Below are positions 28,240 through 37,470 of a stretch of DNA of 64,000 bases, piece after piece. The position numbers and the translations under genes are program-made. The stretch is from Cupriavidus basilensis (lineage in GTDB: Bacteria > Pseudomonadota > Gammaproteobacteria > Burkholderiales > Burkholderiaceae), in the NCBI RefSeq assembly GCF_008801925.2, contig NZ_CP062804.1, forward strand, positions 1,488,001 to 1,552,000, read 5' to 3'. Every line of letters starts with the position of its first letter. Within the stretch, counting starts at the first letter, position 1. The notes beneath the pieces were generated by a model. That model ran no database searches. It was not told the DNA's origin and saw only the letters and a list, made by a program, of their open reading frames with translations.

Positions 28240-28362
28240 GATGCGTTGCTGGCTCGGTGATGGGCGGGATGTGCCTCCCGACAATTCGATTGTAGGTAGC
28301 GCCGGCCGTGCCAAATGCAAACCAATGTGTCCGCGCGTACCTTCAGGGCCTGGAATCGAAAA

Positions 28363-29505
28363 TCAGTTGCTTCGGAGCCACGGAACATAGCGCGCGAGCA
28401 GCGCCGCCATCACAATGGCGCCACCTATCCACAGCATGATGATGACCGCGGCCGCCAGGCGGCTGCTTGGCCGTTGCCCGGCCGCAACGGCGGCGGCCCG
28501 GTACTCGCGCATGAGGTCTGGCGGGATCATCCGGATGGTCAGCATGACCCCGAGCGGCACCAGCACGACGTCGTCCAGGTAGCCGAGCACCGGGATGAAG
28601 TCGGGGATCAGATCGATCGGCGACAGCGCGTAGCCCGCCACCAGCAGTGCCATGGCTTTTGCGTACCACGGCGTGCGCGGGTCGCGCGCGGCCAGCCACA
28701 GGGCATGGACATCGCGCAAGACCTCGCGCGCCCATCTGCGCCCGTAGGCGGCCAGCCGCGCGCCGTGGGCCCGCGCATCGTCCACCACCGGCACGAAGGC
28801 CAGCACCAGCAGCAACGCCGCCAGCGCCAGCGTGGCGCTGAATCCCAAATGCTTGAAGCCCAGCGCGCCGACGACGCCGCCGAAGAAAAACAGCGCCACC
28901 AGCGTGGCCAGCATGCGCAGCCGGGACCGGTTGGCCAGCACCGGCGGCCTGGCCTCGTCGGACTTGGCGAGGTTCCAGTAGAACAGCTTGCCGAGTTCGA
29001 TGCCGATATCGGTCACCATCCCGGTGAGATGGGTGGTGCGGATCTCGGCGTGGGAGATCTTGGTGATCATGGCGTTTTGCAGGCCCATGATGAAGCACAG
29101 CACCATCACCGTGGCGGGTATGAACAGCCATTGGTGATTGCCAAGGTTGCCGCCGAGCAAGCCAAAGCACAGCAACAGGAAGGCCTCCAGCATCAGGGGC
29201 AGGGCAAATTCGCTGTTCAGGTGCTCGCGCCGTGCCCAGTTGATGAGCACGGCGGAAGTGGCCGCGCCAGCCAGGAAGGACAGCAGCGCGCCAAGTCCCT
29301 CCAGGATCAGCCCGACCTGCCCCAGCGCCATGTGGTCCGCCATGGCCGAGACGATGCCCGTCATGTGGGAGGTGTACTGCTGCACGGCAAGGAAGCCGCC
29401 GGCGTTGGTGGCGCCGGCCACAAAGCTGAGATAGCCGGCAAGCTGCCGGTTGGCGCGCGGGCTGCGTACCCGTCCGGTGAGGTTGCGCAGGTAGGTGATG
29501 GGCAT
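28363..29505 (-). CDS. YoaK (DUF1275)-DUF1232 fusion membrane protein
   Basis: A 380-residue membrane protein. Residues 1-235 match the YoaK/DUF1275 family: six or so helices, with [12 protein letters not shown] and TSHMTGIVS near the start and [11 protein letters not shown] near 160. Residues about 255-375 match DUF1232: [34 protein letters not shown] is the hallmark, quoted here only as family pattern [11 protein letters not shown]. These two families usually occur as separate proteins. It is preceded by the HPr-like gene, 25 bases upstream on the same strand, so the two form an operon. Both families are uncharacterised; DUF1275 is thought to be a transporter-like membrane protein. Confidence 0.88.
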   Translation of the reverse strand: MPITYLRNLTGRVRSPRANRQLAGYLSFVAGATNAGGFLAVQQYTSHMTGIVSAMADHMALGQVGLILEGLGALLSFLAGAATSAVLINWARREHLNSEFALPLMLEAFLLLCFGLLGGNLGNHQWLFIPATVMVLCFIMGLQNAMITKISHAEIRTTHLTGMVTDIGIELGKLFYWNLAKSDEARPPVLANRSRLRMLATLVALFFFGGVVGALGFKHLGFSATLALAALLLVLAFVPVVDDARAHGARLAAYGRRWAREVLRDVHALWLAARDPRTPWYAKAMALLVAGYALSPIDLIPDFIPVLGYLDDVVLVPLGVMLTIRMIPPDLMREYRAAAVAAGQRPSSRLAAAVIIMLWIGGAIVMAALLARYVPWLRSN

Positions 29506-29530
29506 GGTCGCTGACTGCCGGGCCGGCCGC

Positions 29531-29782
29531 TTAGTCGGTCAGCAAGGCGCAGATGACGCGCAGCGCCACCGACTCGTCCGCGCCGCTGGCCTGGATGCGC
29601 AAGCGCAGGCCGGCGCGCGCCGACAAGCGCATGACTTCGGACACATTCTTGGCGTCCGCTGCGCAGTCGTTGCTGCTCAGCTGGATGCTGCACTCGAACT
29701 GGCTGGCCGTGGTGGTCAGCCGTGTGGCCCTGCGGCCCTGCAGGCCGTGAGGGCTGGACATCTCAATCGTTGCTTCTACCAC
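29531..29782 (-). CDS. HPr-like protein lacking the active-site His
   Basis: An 83-residue protein with the HPr fold pattern. Starting at GTG 29782, which has GAGGG six bases upstream, the active-site loop falls at the canonical numbers: P11-x-G13-L14-Q15-G-R17-R18-A19, where HPr has G-L-H15-x-R17-P18. The phosphorylated His15 is Gln and Pro18 is Arg, while Arg17 remains. The rest ([13 protein letters not shown], then [12 protein letters not shown], ending in a helix [10 protein letters not shown]) follows HPr. It cannot accept phosphate from Enzyme I in the normal way, so it would be regulatory or structural. A longer frame to 30175 has no good start. It is operonic with the YoaK-DUF1232 gene. 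Confidence 0.72.
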   Translation of the reverse strand: MVEATIEMSSPHGLQGRRATRLTTTASQFECSIQLSSNDCAADAKNVSEVMRLSARAGLRLRIQASGADESVALRVICALLTD

Positions 29783-30038
29783 ATCACCCTCGGTAAAACC
29801 GCTATGTAGCGTGGACTCCGGGCAAGCCGGAAGGCGGGCGACAGGCACGGCATCGCCTGCCGTCAAGTATGGAATGGTAATCCAATTACCTTGCCCGGCG
29901 CATGGATGCCTCATGCCGCCCACTGCTTGCCGCCCACCATCTCCTGCCTCGCTGGCAGAATATGGGTTCGCCCGGCCAGGCCCGATGCCTGTGCCGCTTG
30001 TCTTGCCGCCATGTCCTTTCCGGAGCCATCGCCCCACC

Positions 30039-31403
30039 ATGCAAGCACGCCCCCAATCCGTTGCCGTCCCGTTCCGTCCGCTCTCCCTGATGCTCGCGGC
30101 GCTTGCCCTGGCAGGCACCCACGCCGTTGCGCAGACCATCCCCGTGCCAGCGGTCTCGCCTGTGGTGGAGCGCACCTACGCCACCCTCGAAGCGGCGCCG
30201 CTGGTCAAGAAGGTGCTGGCCGACGTGAAGGCGGATGACGCGCGCTCGCTGGGCGATCTCAAGGCGCTGACCGAGATCCCTGCGCCGCCGTTCAAGGAGA
30301 AGGCACGGGCCGAGCATTTCCTCTCCCGGCTCAAGGCACTTGGCCTTGCCGATGCGCATATCGATGCCGAGGGCAATGCCATCGGCATCCGCAAGGGCAG
30401 CGGGAACGGCCCCAAGCTGCTGATCTCGGCGCATCTGGACACGGTCTTTCCCGAAGGCACGGATGTCACGGTCAAGCCGCGCGATGGCCGTCTCTATGCG
30501 CCAGGCATCTCGGATGACACGCGCGGGCTGGCGGTCCTGTTGTCATGGCTCAAGGTGCTCAACGACAACCAGGTGCGCACCGTGGGCGACCTGGTGTTCG
30601 TTGGCAACGTGGGCGAGGAAGAACTGGGCAACCTGCGCGGCATGAAGGCCGTGTTTCGCGACCACCCGGATATCGATGGCATGGTCGGGCTGGAGCCGGG
30701 CGTGGGCGACCGGGTGCTGTCGCTCGGCACCGGCAGCCATCGTTACGAGGTGACGTTCCGTGGCCCGGGGGGCCACAGCTTCGGCGCCTTCGGCCTGCCC
30801 AGCGCCATCCACGCGATGGGACGGGCCATTGCCAAGGTGAGCGACGTGCGCCCGCCCGAGGATCCCAAGACCACGTTCACGGTGGGCACGGTGGGCGGCG
30901 GCACGTCGGTCAACGCGATTGCGGGCGATGCGCGCATGGCGGTGGATATCCGCTCCAACGCTACGCCGTCGCTGCTGGAAACCGAGAAGCAGATCATGGC
31001 GGCCATCGAGGCCGGGGTTGCCGAGGAAAACCGCCGCTGGCATCCCGCCGACGCCGCCAGCCAGATCACTTACCAGGTCAAGCAGATCGGCGACCGTCCG
31101 GCGGGCAGCACGCCGCCTGACGCCACGATCGTGCAGGCGGCGGTGCGCGCCATCAAGGGCTACGGCAAGGGCACGCCCAGCCTGCGCGGCGGCAGCACCG
31201 ACGCCAACGTGCCGATGTCGCTCGGCATTCCCGCCATCATCATCGGCAGCGGCGGCAAGACCGGCGGCTTCCACGCCCGCGATGAGTGGTACGACCCGAC
31301 CAACGCCTGGGAAGGCGCCCAGGTCGGGCTAACCACCGTGCTCGGGCTGGTGGGCGTGCAGGGCGTGAGCCAGCCGTTGCTCGAAAAGCGCACCGCCAAG
31401 TAG
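30039..31403 (+). CDS. Secreted M20-family metallopeptidase
   Basis: A 454-residue exported zinc hydrolase. A signal peptide (about 1-32, ending AVA-QT) precedes the catalytic core of a di-zinc M20 enzyme: SAHLDTVFP (first His and Asp, near 136), SDDTRGLAVL (bridging Asp near 165), GEEELGN (catalytic and metal Glu near 198) and GGFHARDEWYD near 420 with the last His. The lid/dimerisation domain lies between about 230 and 350. These enzymes remove N-terminal or C-terminal residues from peptides or cleave acyl-amino acids. The frame is open from 29811, but ATG 30039 starts the signal peptide. It converges with the GGDEF/EAL gene, 41 bases between stops. Confidence 0.9.
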   Translation: MQARPQSVAVPFRPLSLMLAALALAGTHAVAQTIPVPAVSPVVERTYATLEAAPLVKKVLADVKADDARSLGDLKALTEIPAPPFKEKARAEHFLSRLKALGLADAHIDAEGNAIGIRKGSGNGPKLLISAHLDTVFPEGTDVTVKPRDGRLYAPGISDDTRGLAVLLSWLKVLNDNQVRTVGDLVFVGNVGEEELGNLRGMKAVFRDHPDIDGMVGLEPGVGDRVLSLGTGSHRYEVTFRGPGGHSFGAFGLPSAIHAMGRAIAKVSDVRPPEDPKTTFTVGTVGGGTSVNAIAGDARMAVDIRSNATPSLLETEKQIMAAIEAGVAEENRRWHPADAASQITYQVKQIGDRPAGSTPPDATIVQAAVRAIKGYGKGTPSLRGGSTDANVPMSLGIPAIIIGSGGKTGGFHARDEWYDPTNAWEGAQVGLTTVLGLVGVQGVSQPLLEKRTAK

Positions 31404-31444
31404 CCAGCGGGCGGTGCCGGCCTAAGTCGCCACCGCCTCTTCCT

Positions 31445-34012
31445 TCAACGCCGCGAATGCCGCTCCCCATGTTCCGCCGGCTGCCGCTCAACCGCCCGCG
31501 GCGTGGCGATCCATTTCGCCACCGCCAGGGCATCCAGCGGGCGCGAGAACAGGTAGCCTTGCCCCATATGGCATCCCTGCGATAGCAGGAAGCGCCGCTG
31601 GGCTTCGTTTTCCACGCCTTCGGCGATCACCGCGAGCTTCAGGCTGTCGCCAATGCGGATGACGGCGCTGGCCAGCTCGCGGGCGGCGGCATCGCTTTCG
31701 AGGTCGATCACAAAGCTCTTGTCCAGCTTGAGCTGGTGCACGGGCAACTGCCTGAGGTAGCCCAGGCTGGAATATCCGGTGCCGAAGTCGTCCATGGACA
31801 AGCGCACGCCCTGCGCGTGGATGGCGGCAACGGTGGCGGCGAGGCCCGCGTCGTCTTCCATCAGCAGCCCTTCGGTCATTTCCAGCACCAGCGCCTGGGC
31901 GGGCAGCCCATGGCGGGCCAGGGTCTCGGCCACTTGCGCCGGCAGCCCCGGGTCGCGGAAGCTGGCGGGCGAAATATTGACGGAGATCGTGGGTACGGAA
32001 AGCCCTTCCCGGCGCCAGGCGGCTAGCTGCGCGCACGATTGCTCAAGCACCCAGCGATCCAGCGTGCCGATCAGGCCGCTGTCTTCGGCCAGCGGCACGA
32101 AGCGGTCGGGCGACACCATCCCAAAGTGCGGGTGGTGCCAGCGCACCAGCACCTCCAGGCCGTAGAGGCGCCCATCGCGCAGGAACACCTGGGGCTGGAA
32201 GTTGAGATGAAGCTCCTCGGCCAGCAGGGCGTCGCGCAGCGCGGACTCCAGCGCCAGGCGTTCCTGGGCGGCCCAGTTCATCTCGATGCTGAAGAAGCGG
32301 AACAGGTTGCGCCCCGCAGCCTTGGCATCGTACATGGCCATCTCGGCGCAATGCAGCAGGTAGTCCAGCGCATCGCCGTCGGCCGGGAACATGCTGATGC
32401 CGATGCTGGCCGAGGGCGCAATGCTGGCGTGGTCGATGCGCAGCGGCTGGCGCAGCGCGGCCAGGATGCGCTTGCCCGCTGCAATGGTCTGGGTGCGGTC
32501 GCTGTCGGGCAGCACCAGCGCAAATTCGTCGCCTGACAGCCGCGCCACCAGCGCGGTCTCCCCGGCGTGCGCGCTAAGGCGTTGCGCAACCTCGCGCAGC
32601 AGCTTGTCGCCGCCGACATGGCCGAGCGAGTCGTTGATATGCTTGAAGCGGTCCAGGTCGACGAAGAGCACGCTGAGCGTGGTGCCGGCCGAGCGTGCCG
32701 CGAGCAGCAGGGTGCCGGCCTGCATCTGCAGCAGGCTGCGGTTGGGCAAGCCGGTCAGTGAATCATAGTGGTCGAGCTGCAGGATCCGCTCGGCGGCTTC
32801 TTCGCGCTCGAACGCGAGCTTGCACAGCGAGGCGCATACCTCGGCCAGTTGCTGGTGGAAGGCGTCGGGCTGGCGGACGGTGCGGCAGTAGAAGGCCAGC
32901 GTGGCAAGCACGCGGCCATCGCTTGCCTTGATCGGATAGGACCAGCATGCCGCCAGGCCGAGGGGTAGGGCAAGATCGCGAAAATCCGCCCAAAGCGGAT
33001 CGTTGGCGATATCGCTGACGATCACCGGCTCGCCGAGCCAGGCGGCCGTGCCGCAGGAGCCCACGGATGGCCCGATGATCAGGCTGTTCAGCGCCGCCGA
33101 ATAGCCCGGCGGCAGGCCAGGCGCGGCCAGCGGGTGCAGGCGCCCATCGGCGTCCAACCGCAGTACGGACGCGATCACGGCGGGTGCCACGCGTTGTACT
33201 TCTTCGCAGATCAACTCCATCACGGCGGGCAGCGGCTGCTCCATCACCATGGCTTGCAGCACCTTTCGCTGCAGCATCTCGTAGGTCCGCTGCTGGGTGA
33301 TGTCGGAGAGGATGACGATGGCGTGATGCCGGTCGCCGGTCGCGCTGACCAGATGGCGCACGGTGGCGCTGACCCAGAGTGCGTTGCCGTCGCGCGCATA
33401 CACCAGGGCCTCGTGGCGCTCGCCGCCCGGGGATGAGCGCTGGGCATGCAAGCGTTGCATCACGCCGGGATCGGTGAACTCGCCGGCCAGTATCTCGCGC
33501 GGGGTCTTGCCCCTCAGCTCGCAGGGCTTGTAGCCCAGCATGCGCGTGAGCCCGGCGTTGGCGTACACGATGTGCCAGTCAGCATCGACCACCAGCACGG
33601 CACTGTCGATCTCGTCGGCAATGACGGATAGCAACGGGTGATCGTCGCGGCTGGCATCCGGGTGGTTGGCCACCTTTACCAGCAGCGTGCGCAGTGTCAC
33701 GTCGCCCAGGCGGGTGCTGGATTCCGCGACATGGCCAAAGCGAAGTTCGCCATCCGGCCTCAGGATCTGGACGGCGGGCAAGGGCTGGGCACGCTGCGCG
33801 TCGGCATCCGGCAGCTTTCGCACGAGCGCCTCTACGTTCATGCCGAAGACTTGCGTACGGGATGCGCCATAGAGTGCCTCCGCAGCAGCGTTCAGGAAGA
33901 TCACCTTATTGTCCGTGTTCAGGATGAAGACGGCGTCGGTGGCTTGCTCGAGCGAATTGCGGAACAACTGGTGGGGGTCGGCTATGCTGAGCGCTTTGTC
34001 TCTATCTGGCAT
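31445..34012 (-). CDS. PAS-PAS-GAF-GGDEF-EAL cyclic-di-GMP protein
   Basis: An 855-residue signalling protein in the order PAS (about 18-110), PAS (about 130-245), GAF (about 255-400), GGDEF (about 420-575), EAL (about 590-835). This is the domain order of the E. coli oxygen sensor DosP. The GGDEF motif reads SGDEF (RLSGDEFAL) and the EAL signature reads EVL (GLEVLVRW). The catalytic loop DDFGTGYSS and the EGVEN motif of active phosphodiesterases are intact, so c-di-GMP hydrolysis is likely, with possible cyclase or GTP-sensing activity in the GGDEF part. An open frame extends to 35575 on this strand but runs through cbiE and usp antisense; ATG 34012 begins the first PAS. Confidence 0.9.
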   Translation of the reverse strand: MPDRDKALSIADPHQLFRNSLEQATDAVFILNTDNKVIFLNAAAEALYGASRTQVFGMNVEALVRKLPDADAQRAQPLPAVQILRPDGELRFGHVAESSTRLGDVTLRTLLVKVANHPDASRDDHPLLSVIADEIDSAVLVVDADWHIVYANAGLTRMLGYKPCELRGKTPREILAGEFTDPGVMQRLHAQRSSPGGERHEALVYARDGNALWVSATVRHLVSATGDRHHAIVILSDITQQRTYEMLQRKVLQAMVMEQPLPAVMELICEEVQRVAPAVIASVLRLDADGRLHPLAAPGLPPGYSAALNSLIIGPSVGSCGTAAWLGEPVIVSDIANDPLWADFRDLALPLGLAACWSYPIKASDGRVLATLAFYCRTVRQPDAFHQQLAEVCASLCKLAFEREEAAERILQLDHYDSLTGLPNRSLLQMQAGTLLLAARSAGTTLSVLFVDLDRFKHINDSLGHVGGDKLLREVAQRLSAHAGETALVARLSGDEFALVLPDSDRTQTIAAGKRILAALRQPLRIDHASIAPSASIGISMFPADGDALDYLLHCAEMAMYDAKAAGRNLFRFFSIEMNWAAQERLALESALRDALLAEELHLNFQPQVFLRDGRLYGLEVLVRWHHPHFGMVSPDRFVPLAEDSGLIGTLDRWVLEQSCAQLAAWRREGLSVPTISVNISPASFRDPGLPAQVAETLARHGLPAQALVLEMTEGLLMEDDAGLAATVAAIHAQGVRLSMDDFGTGYSSLGYLRQLPVHQLKLDKSFVIDLESDAAARELASAVIRIGDSLKLAVIAEGVENEAQRRFLLSQGCHMGQGYLFSRPLDALAVAKWIATPRAVERQPAEHGERHSRR

Positions 34013-34252
34013 GAGTGAGGTAAACGTCGCTAACGACCGAGGATGCCTGCCTTGCCCGGTGGGGCTCGCGGGACATTGACTCGGCTCTGAAGCAGGTATC
34101 GGCATCCGGTGCCGGATCCTGAAGTACTTTTTTTGCGCCAGGTGTTCCTCGGCGCAGGCCTCGCGCTCCGATGGCTTGGCATAATTGCGCCCTGTCTTGA
34201 CGGGGCGGTGCGCGCGCCGTCCTCTTTTGCATCGATCGAACCGGGATTCTTC

Positions 34253-34942
34253 ATGATCATCTGCGCCGGCGTTGGCCCCGGGCACCTCGACTTCCTGACC
34301 CACGGCGTGGCGGAACTGATCCGTGGCGCCGACATCGTGGCCGGCTTCGACACGGTCATCGACGTCATCCGCCCGCTGGTGCCGCCGGCGGCCCAGGTGG
34401 TCACCATGGGATACCAGGACCAGGTGGAGCGGCTTGCCTGGGTTGCCGCCGAGCACCATGGCGGCCGACGCTGCGTGGTGCTGTTCATGGGCGACATGCA
34501 TTTCAGCGGTTTCCAGTACCTGGAGCGGGTCGAGCGGGCATGCGGCCATCCGGTGGATACCGTGCCCGGGATCTCTTCGGCCCAGGTGCTGGCCGCGCGC
34601 GGCAAGGTTTGCTTTGACGAGACCACCTTCCTGACTTTTCACCGGCGCGGAGACCTGGAGCCGTTCAAGCGTCATCTGGTGCACGTGCTGGCGGACCAGC
34701 GCAACGCCATCGTGATTCCGCGCCCGTGGGATTTCATGCCCAGCGATATCGCCGCCTGGCTGGTGGCGCAGGGCGTGCCGCCCGAGCAGCCGGTCGAGGT
34801 CTGGGAGAATCTGACGCTGGCCGATGCGGACTGGCGTGGCACGCTGGCCAGTTGCACGCTGGCGTTCACCGATATGAGCATCATGCTGATCCGCGCGCTG
34901 GCGCCAATGGCCAGCCAGATTGAGCCGCCGCCGCTTGCGTAG
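34253..34942 (+). CDS. cbiE: Cobalt-precorrin-7 C5-methyltransferase CbiE-like
   Basis: A 229-residue SAM-dependent tetrapyrrole methyltransferase. The start [16 protein letters not shown] contains the GxGPG loop of the family, [13 protein letters not shown] near residue 80 matches the GDP/GDM-type SAM loop, and [11 protein letters not shown] near 108 is the diagnostic VPGIS motif. Length and the absence of a C-terminal decarboxylase place it with CbiE rather than the fused CobL. It would methylate C5 in cobalamin corrin synthesis. The frame extends to 34109, but ATG 34253 starts the family N-terminus. No CbiT or other cobalamin gene is next to it, so it may be a displaced or accessory copy. 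Confidence 0.8.
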   Translation: MIICAGVGPGHLDFLTHGVAELIRGADIVAGFDTVIDVIRPLVPPAAQVVTMGYQDQVERLAWVAAEHHGGRRCVVLFMGDMHFSGFQYLERVERACGHPVDTVPGISSAQVLAARGKVCFDETTFLTFHRRGDLEPFKRHLVHVLADQRNAIVIPRPWDFMPSDIAAWLVAQGVPPEQPVEVWENLTLADADWRGTLASCTLAFTDMSIMLIRALAPMASQIEPPPLA

Positions 34943-35107
34943 CCCCGCGTGCCGGCCGCGCCCGGCAAGGTCTCGGCGTTGATCTGCCGCAAGTTGCCCG
35001 CATTGCCCGCTTGCGCTGCCTCGCGCACGGAGTAGAGTCCATTTTCGGATAGTCGGAAAAACGTCTCCAACCCTGTGCAGGGGTCTTTGGATCGGAGGGA
35101 AAACATC

Positions 35108-35959
35108 ATGGATTTCAAGACCGTGCTGGTCGAACTCGGCGCCGACCCCGGCTGTGCGGATCGCGTCAACCTGGCGGCGGAGCTGGCGCAGCGCTCGGCC
35201 GGCCATGTGATCGGGGTGACGGCCACCGGCATGCGGCTGGAGCCGTTCCGGGGCGCGGGCGACGAGGCGGGATACTACGCGGAACTGGCCCGGCGCCAGT
35301 TGCTTGCGCAAGGCGCCGAAGCCAGCGCCGCATTTCATCGGGCCATGAGCGAAGCGGCGCCCGGCGTGGGCTTCACCCACCGCGTCATCGAGGACGATGT
35401 GGGCTGGGCGCTGGTCCAGCAAGGGCGGGTGGCGGACGTGGTTGTCCTGGCCCGCTTGCCCGGGCCGGAGTCCATTCCCGTGCTGGTGGCACAGACCCCG
35501 GAATATGTGTTGCTCAACACCGGCCGCCCGGTGCTGCTGGTGCCGCCGGGCGTGCGGCATCTGCCCTGCGAGCATGTCGCCATTGCCTGGGATGGTGGGC
35601 GCGAAGCCGCCCGCGCCGTGGCCGATGCGATGCCCCTGCTGCGCCTGGCCAAGCGCGTCACCGTGGTGTCAGCGTCCAGCACGCATGACGGCTCGGCGAC
35701 CCACGGCATGCCCGATGTGCCCGGTGCGCACGCCGGCCTGCGCGATCACCTGGCACGCCAGGGCATCACCAGCGTCATGCACGCCGTGCAAGGCAGCCAC
35801 CGGGTCGGCCAGCTGCTGCTGGAGGCCGTGCGGCATTTGAAGGCCGATCTGCTGGTGGCGGGTGGCTATGGGCACGCCCGGCTGCGTGAGCTAGTCACTG
35901 GCGGCACCACCCGCACCCTGATGCGCCAAGCCGACATTCCGGTGTTGATGTCCCATTGA
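35108..35959 (+). CDS. Universal stress protein, tandem UspA domains
   Basis: A 283-residue protein of two UspA-type halves. The first begins with FKTVLVELGADP (residues 2-14) and extends to about 145. The second (about 155-283) has VAIAWDGGREAARAV and the nucleotide-loop region GGYGHARLRELVTGGTTRTLM, the G-x2-G-x9-G-[S/T] pattern of ATP-binding Usp proteins. ATG 35108 follows an excellent CGGAGGG site; the longer frame from 35075 has none. Such tandem Usp proteins are typical of Cupriavidus and are usually induced by stress or low oxygen. No operon partner is evident. Confidence 0.9.
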   Translation: MDFKTVLVELGADPGCADRVNLAAELAQRSAGHVIGVTATGMRLEPFRGAGDEAGYYAELARRQLLAQGAEASAAFHRAMSEAAPGVGFTHRVIEDDVGWALVQQGRVADVVVLARLPGPESIPVLVAQTPEYVLLNTGRPVLLVPPGVRHLPCEHVAIAWDGGREAARAVADAMPLLRLAKRVTVVSASSTHDGSATHGMPDVPGAHAGLRDHLARQGITSVMHAVQGSHRVGQLLLEAVRHLKADLLVAGGYGHARLRELVTGGTTRTLMRQADIPVLMSH

Positions 35960-36102
35960 AGGCCGGTCGCGACTGGCGTCAATCTATCTTTGAATATAAT
36001 ATTTGGCCGCATATTGATTGGCAGGTGATTGGCAGGCCGGGGTCTCGCCTGGACTTTGCCGAACCCGTGCAAGCGGCTTCTCCCTCCCTTAGCCTGGACA
36101 CG

Positions 36103-36322
36103 ATGCGCGCCGCCGCCATGTTGCGCGCCCTCGCCAATGAAGACAGGCTGCTGCTGCTTTGCCAGATGGCAAGCGGATCCTTTACGCGGTTGCCGATGCG
36201 CGGGCGCACGGCGAGGCGCAGTCTTTGTGCTGGCCATGCTGGCCGGCATGGCGCTGTTCGAGTGGCTAGAATGGCTGGGGCGCGGCCGCGCTTTAACCGG
36301 CAAGGCATTCACTGGACGCTAG
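36103..36322 (+). pseudogene. Deletion scar: ArsR-type start joined to YeeE/YedE-type end
   Basis: Two remnants abut out of frame. From ATG 36103, MRAAAMLRALANEDRLLLLC is the typical first helix-turn-helix part of a BigR/SqrR-like ArsR regulator, ending near 36170. About 36210-36322, in another frame, reads AVFVLAMLAGMALFEWLE, typical of the last helix of YeeE/YedE sulfur-transport membrane proteins, ending at TAG. Intact loci of this kind run ArsR-YeeE/YedE(-YedE). The simplest reading is one large internal deletion. An AT-rich 11-bp palindrome, AATAT-A-ATATT (35993-36003), remains upstream and could be the old operator. A 12-bp direct repeat, CATTCACTGGAC, lies at 36306-36317 and 36339-36350. 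Confidence 0.7.
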
Positions 36323-36353
36323 CCGGACATGAACCGGACATTCACTGGACAAC

Positions 36354-37319
36354 ATGAATCATCCATCGATGCGAACTGATGAGGCCATCGACGAGGCCGA
36401 GGTAGAAACGCCCGCCAGCGCCCAGGCGGCGCGGCGCAGCACCTGGGTGAGCGTGGCCGTGAATATCCTGCTGACCTGCATGCAGCTGGTGGCGGGCGTG
36501 GTGGCCGGCTCGCAGGCGTTGATCGCGGATGCCATTCACTCGCTCTCCGACCTGGTCTCGGACTTTGTGGTGCTGTTTGCCAGCCACCATAGCCGCAAGG
36601 GCGCGGATGCCGACCACCAATACGGCCACCAGCGTTTCGAGACCGCCGCCTCGCTGGCGATCGGCCTGCTGCTGCTCGCGGTCGGCGTCGGCATGCTTTG
36701 GTCGGCCGTGCAAAAGCTGGAGCATCCCGAGTTGATCCAGCCGGTCAAGGGTGTCGCGCTGTGGGTGGCATTGGGCGCGCTGGCGGCAAAGGAATCGTTG
36801 TTCCGCTACATGCTCGCCGTGGCCGAGCGCGTGCGCTCCAGCATGCTGGTTGCCAACGCATGGCATGCGCGCTCGGATGCGGCATCGTCGCTGGTGGTCG
36901 CCGTGGGCATCGGCGGCAACCTGCTTGGCTACCACATGCTCGACCCAGTGGCCGCCCTGGTGGTCGGCCTGATGGTGACCCGGATGGGCTGGAAGTTCTC
37001 CTGGGATGCCCTGCATGACCTGATGGACCGCGCCGTGGATGCGCAGAGCATCGAGGCGATTCGTCAGGCCATGCTGGCCACGCCAGGCGTGCTGGGCCTG
37101 CATGACCTGAAGACCCGCAAGATGGGCGACGCCATCCTGGTCGATGTGCATCTGGAGATCGATGGCGCCATGACGGTCGAGGCGGGGCACCGTATTGCGG
37201 TGGAGGCGCGCCTTGCCGCCATGCAGATTCAGGACGTGCTGAATGTGATGACCCATGTCGACCCGGTGCGCGTGCCGCAGCGCCAGGCGGAGGACCCGGC
37301 GCGCGCAGGCGCGGCATGA
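36354..37319 (+). CDS. Cation diffusion facilitator (CDF) metal transporter
   Basis: A 321-residue inner-membrane exporter of divalent metal cations (Zn, Cd, Co, Fe or Mn) driven by proton exchange. The metal-site motifs are visible: ADAIHSLSDLVSD near residue 60 in helix 2 and HARSDAAS near 172 in helix 5, giving the His/Asp tetrad of CDF proteins. The C-terminal cytoplasmic metal-binding domain (about 235-305) contains the LHDLKTRKMGD and VDVHLEID strands. It starts right after the ArsR/YeeE remnant and is followed by a DHA2 transporter on the same strand. The H/D pattern does not settle the metal. Confidence 0.93.
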   Translation: MNHPSMRTDEAIDEAEVETPASAQAARRSTWVSVAVNILLTCMQLVAGVVAGSQALIADAIHSLSDLVSDFVVLFASHHSRKGADADHQYGHQRFETAASLAIGLLLLAVGVGMLWSAVQKLEHPELIQPVKGVALWVALGALAAKESLFRYMLAVAERVRSSMLVANAWHARSDAASSLVVAVGIGGNLLGYHMLDPVAALVVGLMVTRMGWKFSWDALHDLMDRAVDAQSIEAIRQAMLATPGVLGLHDLKTRKMGDAILVDVHLEIDGAMTVEAGHRIAVEARLAAMQIQDVLNVMTHVDPVRVPQRQAEDPARAGAA

Positions 37320-37470
37320 TGGACTGAGCAAAGCGTGGGCCGGGCGGGGGCAAACGTCCTTTGCCGATGCCCGGTATGATTGCCATCCTGGCTTGAAATG
37401 GCTTTCCCGGTGGCAAAGAGCGGTCCGCCCGCTTCGCCGCGCAGACACGCACCCCCGCACCCGCCGCTCC

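Noticed and set aside
31404..31444. Stem GGCGGTG...CACCGCC between the M20 and GGDEF/EAL genes
   Set aside because: Seven pairs with a loop of about 13 bases and no U-tract; could be chance in G+C-rich DNA.
34104..34134. Short hairpin ATCCGG-TG-CCGGAT followed by a T7 run
   Set aside because: The T-run starts 10 bases after a 6-bp stem, too far for an intrinsic terminator, and the site lies between divergent genes where a terminator is not expected.
31445..35575. A single 1376-codon minus-strand frame
   Set aside because: Only the part from ATG 34012 has recognised domains. The upstream 520 codons run antisense to cbiE and usp with Pro/Arg/His-rich low-complexity translation typical of shadow frames.
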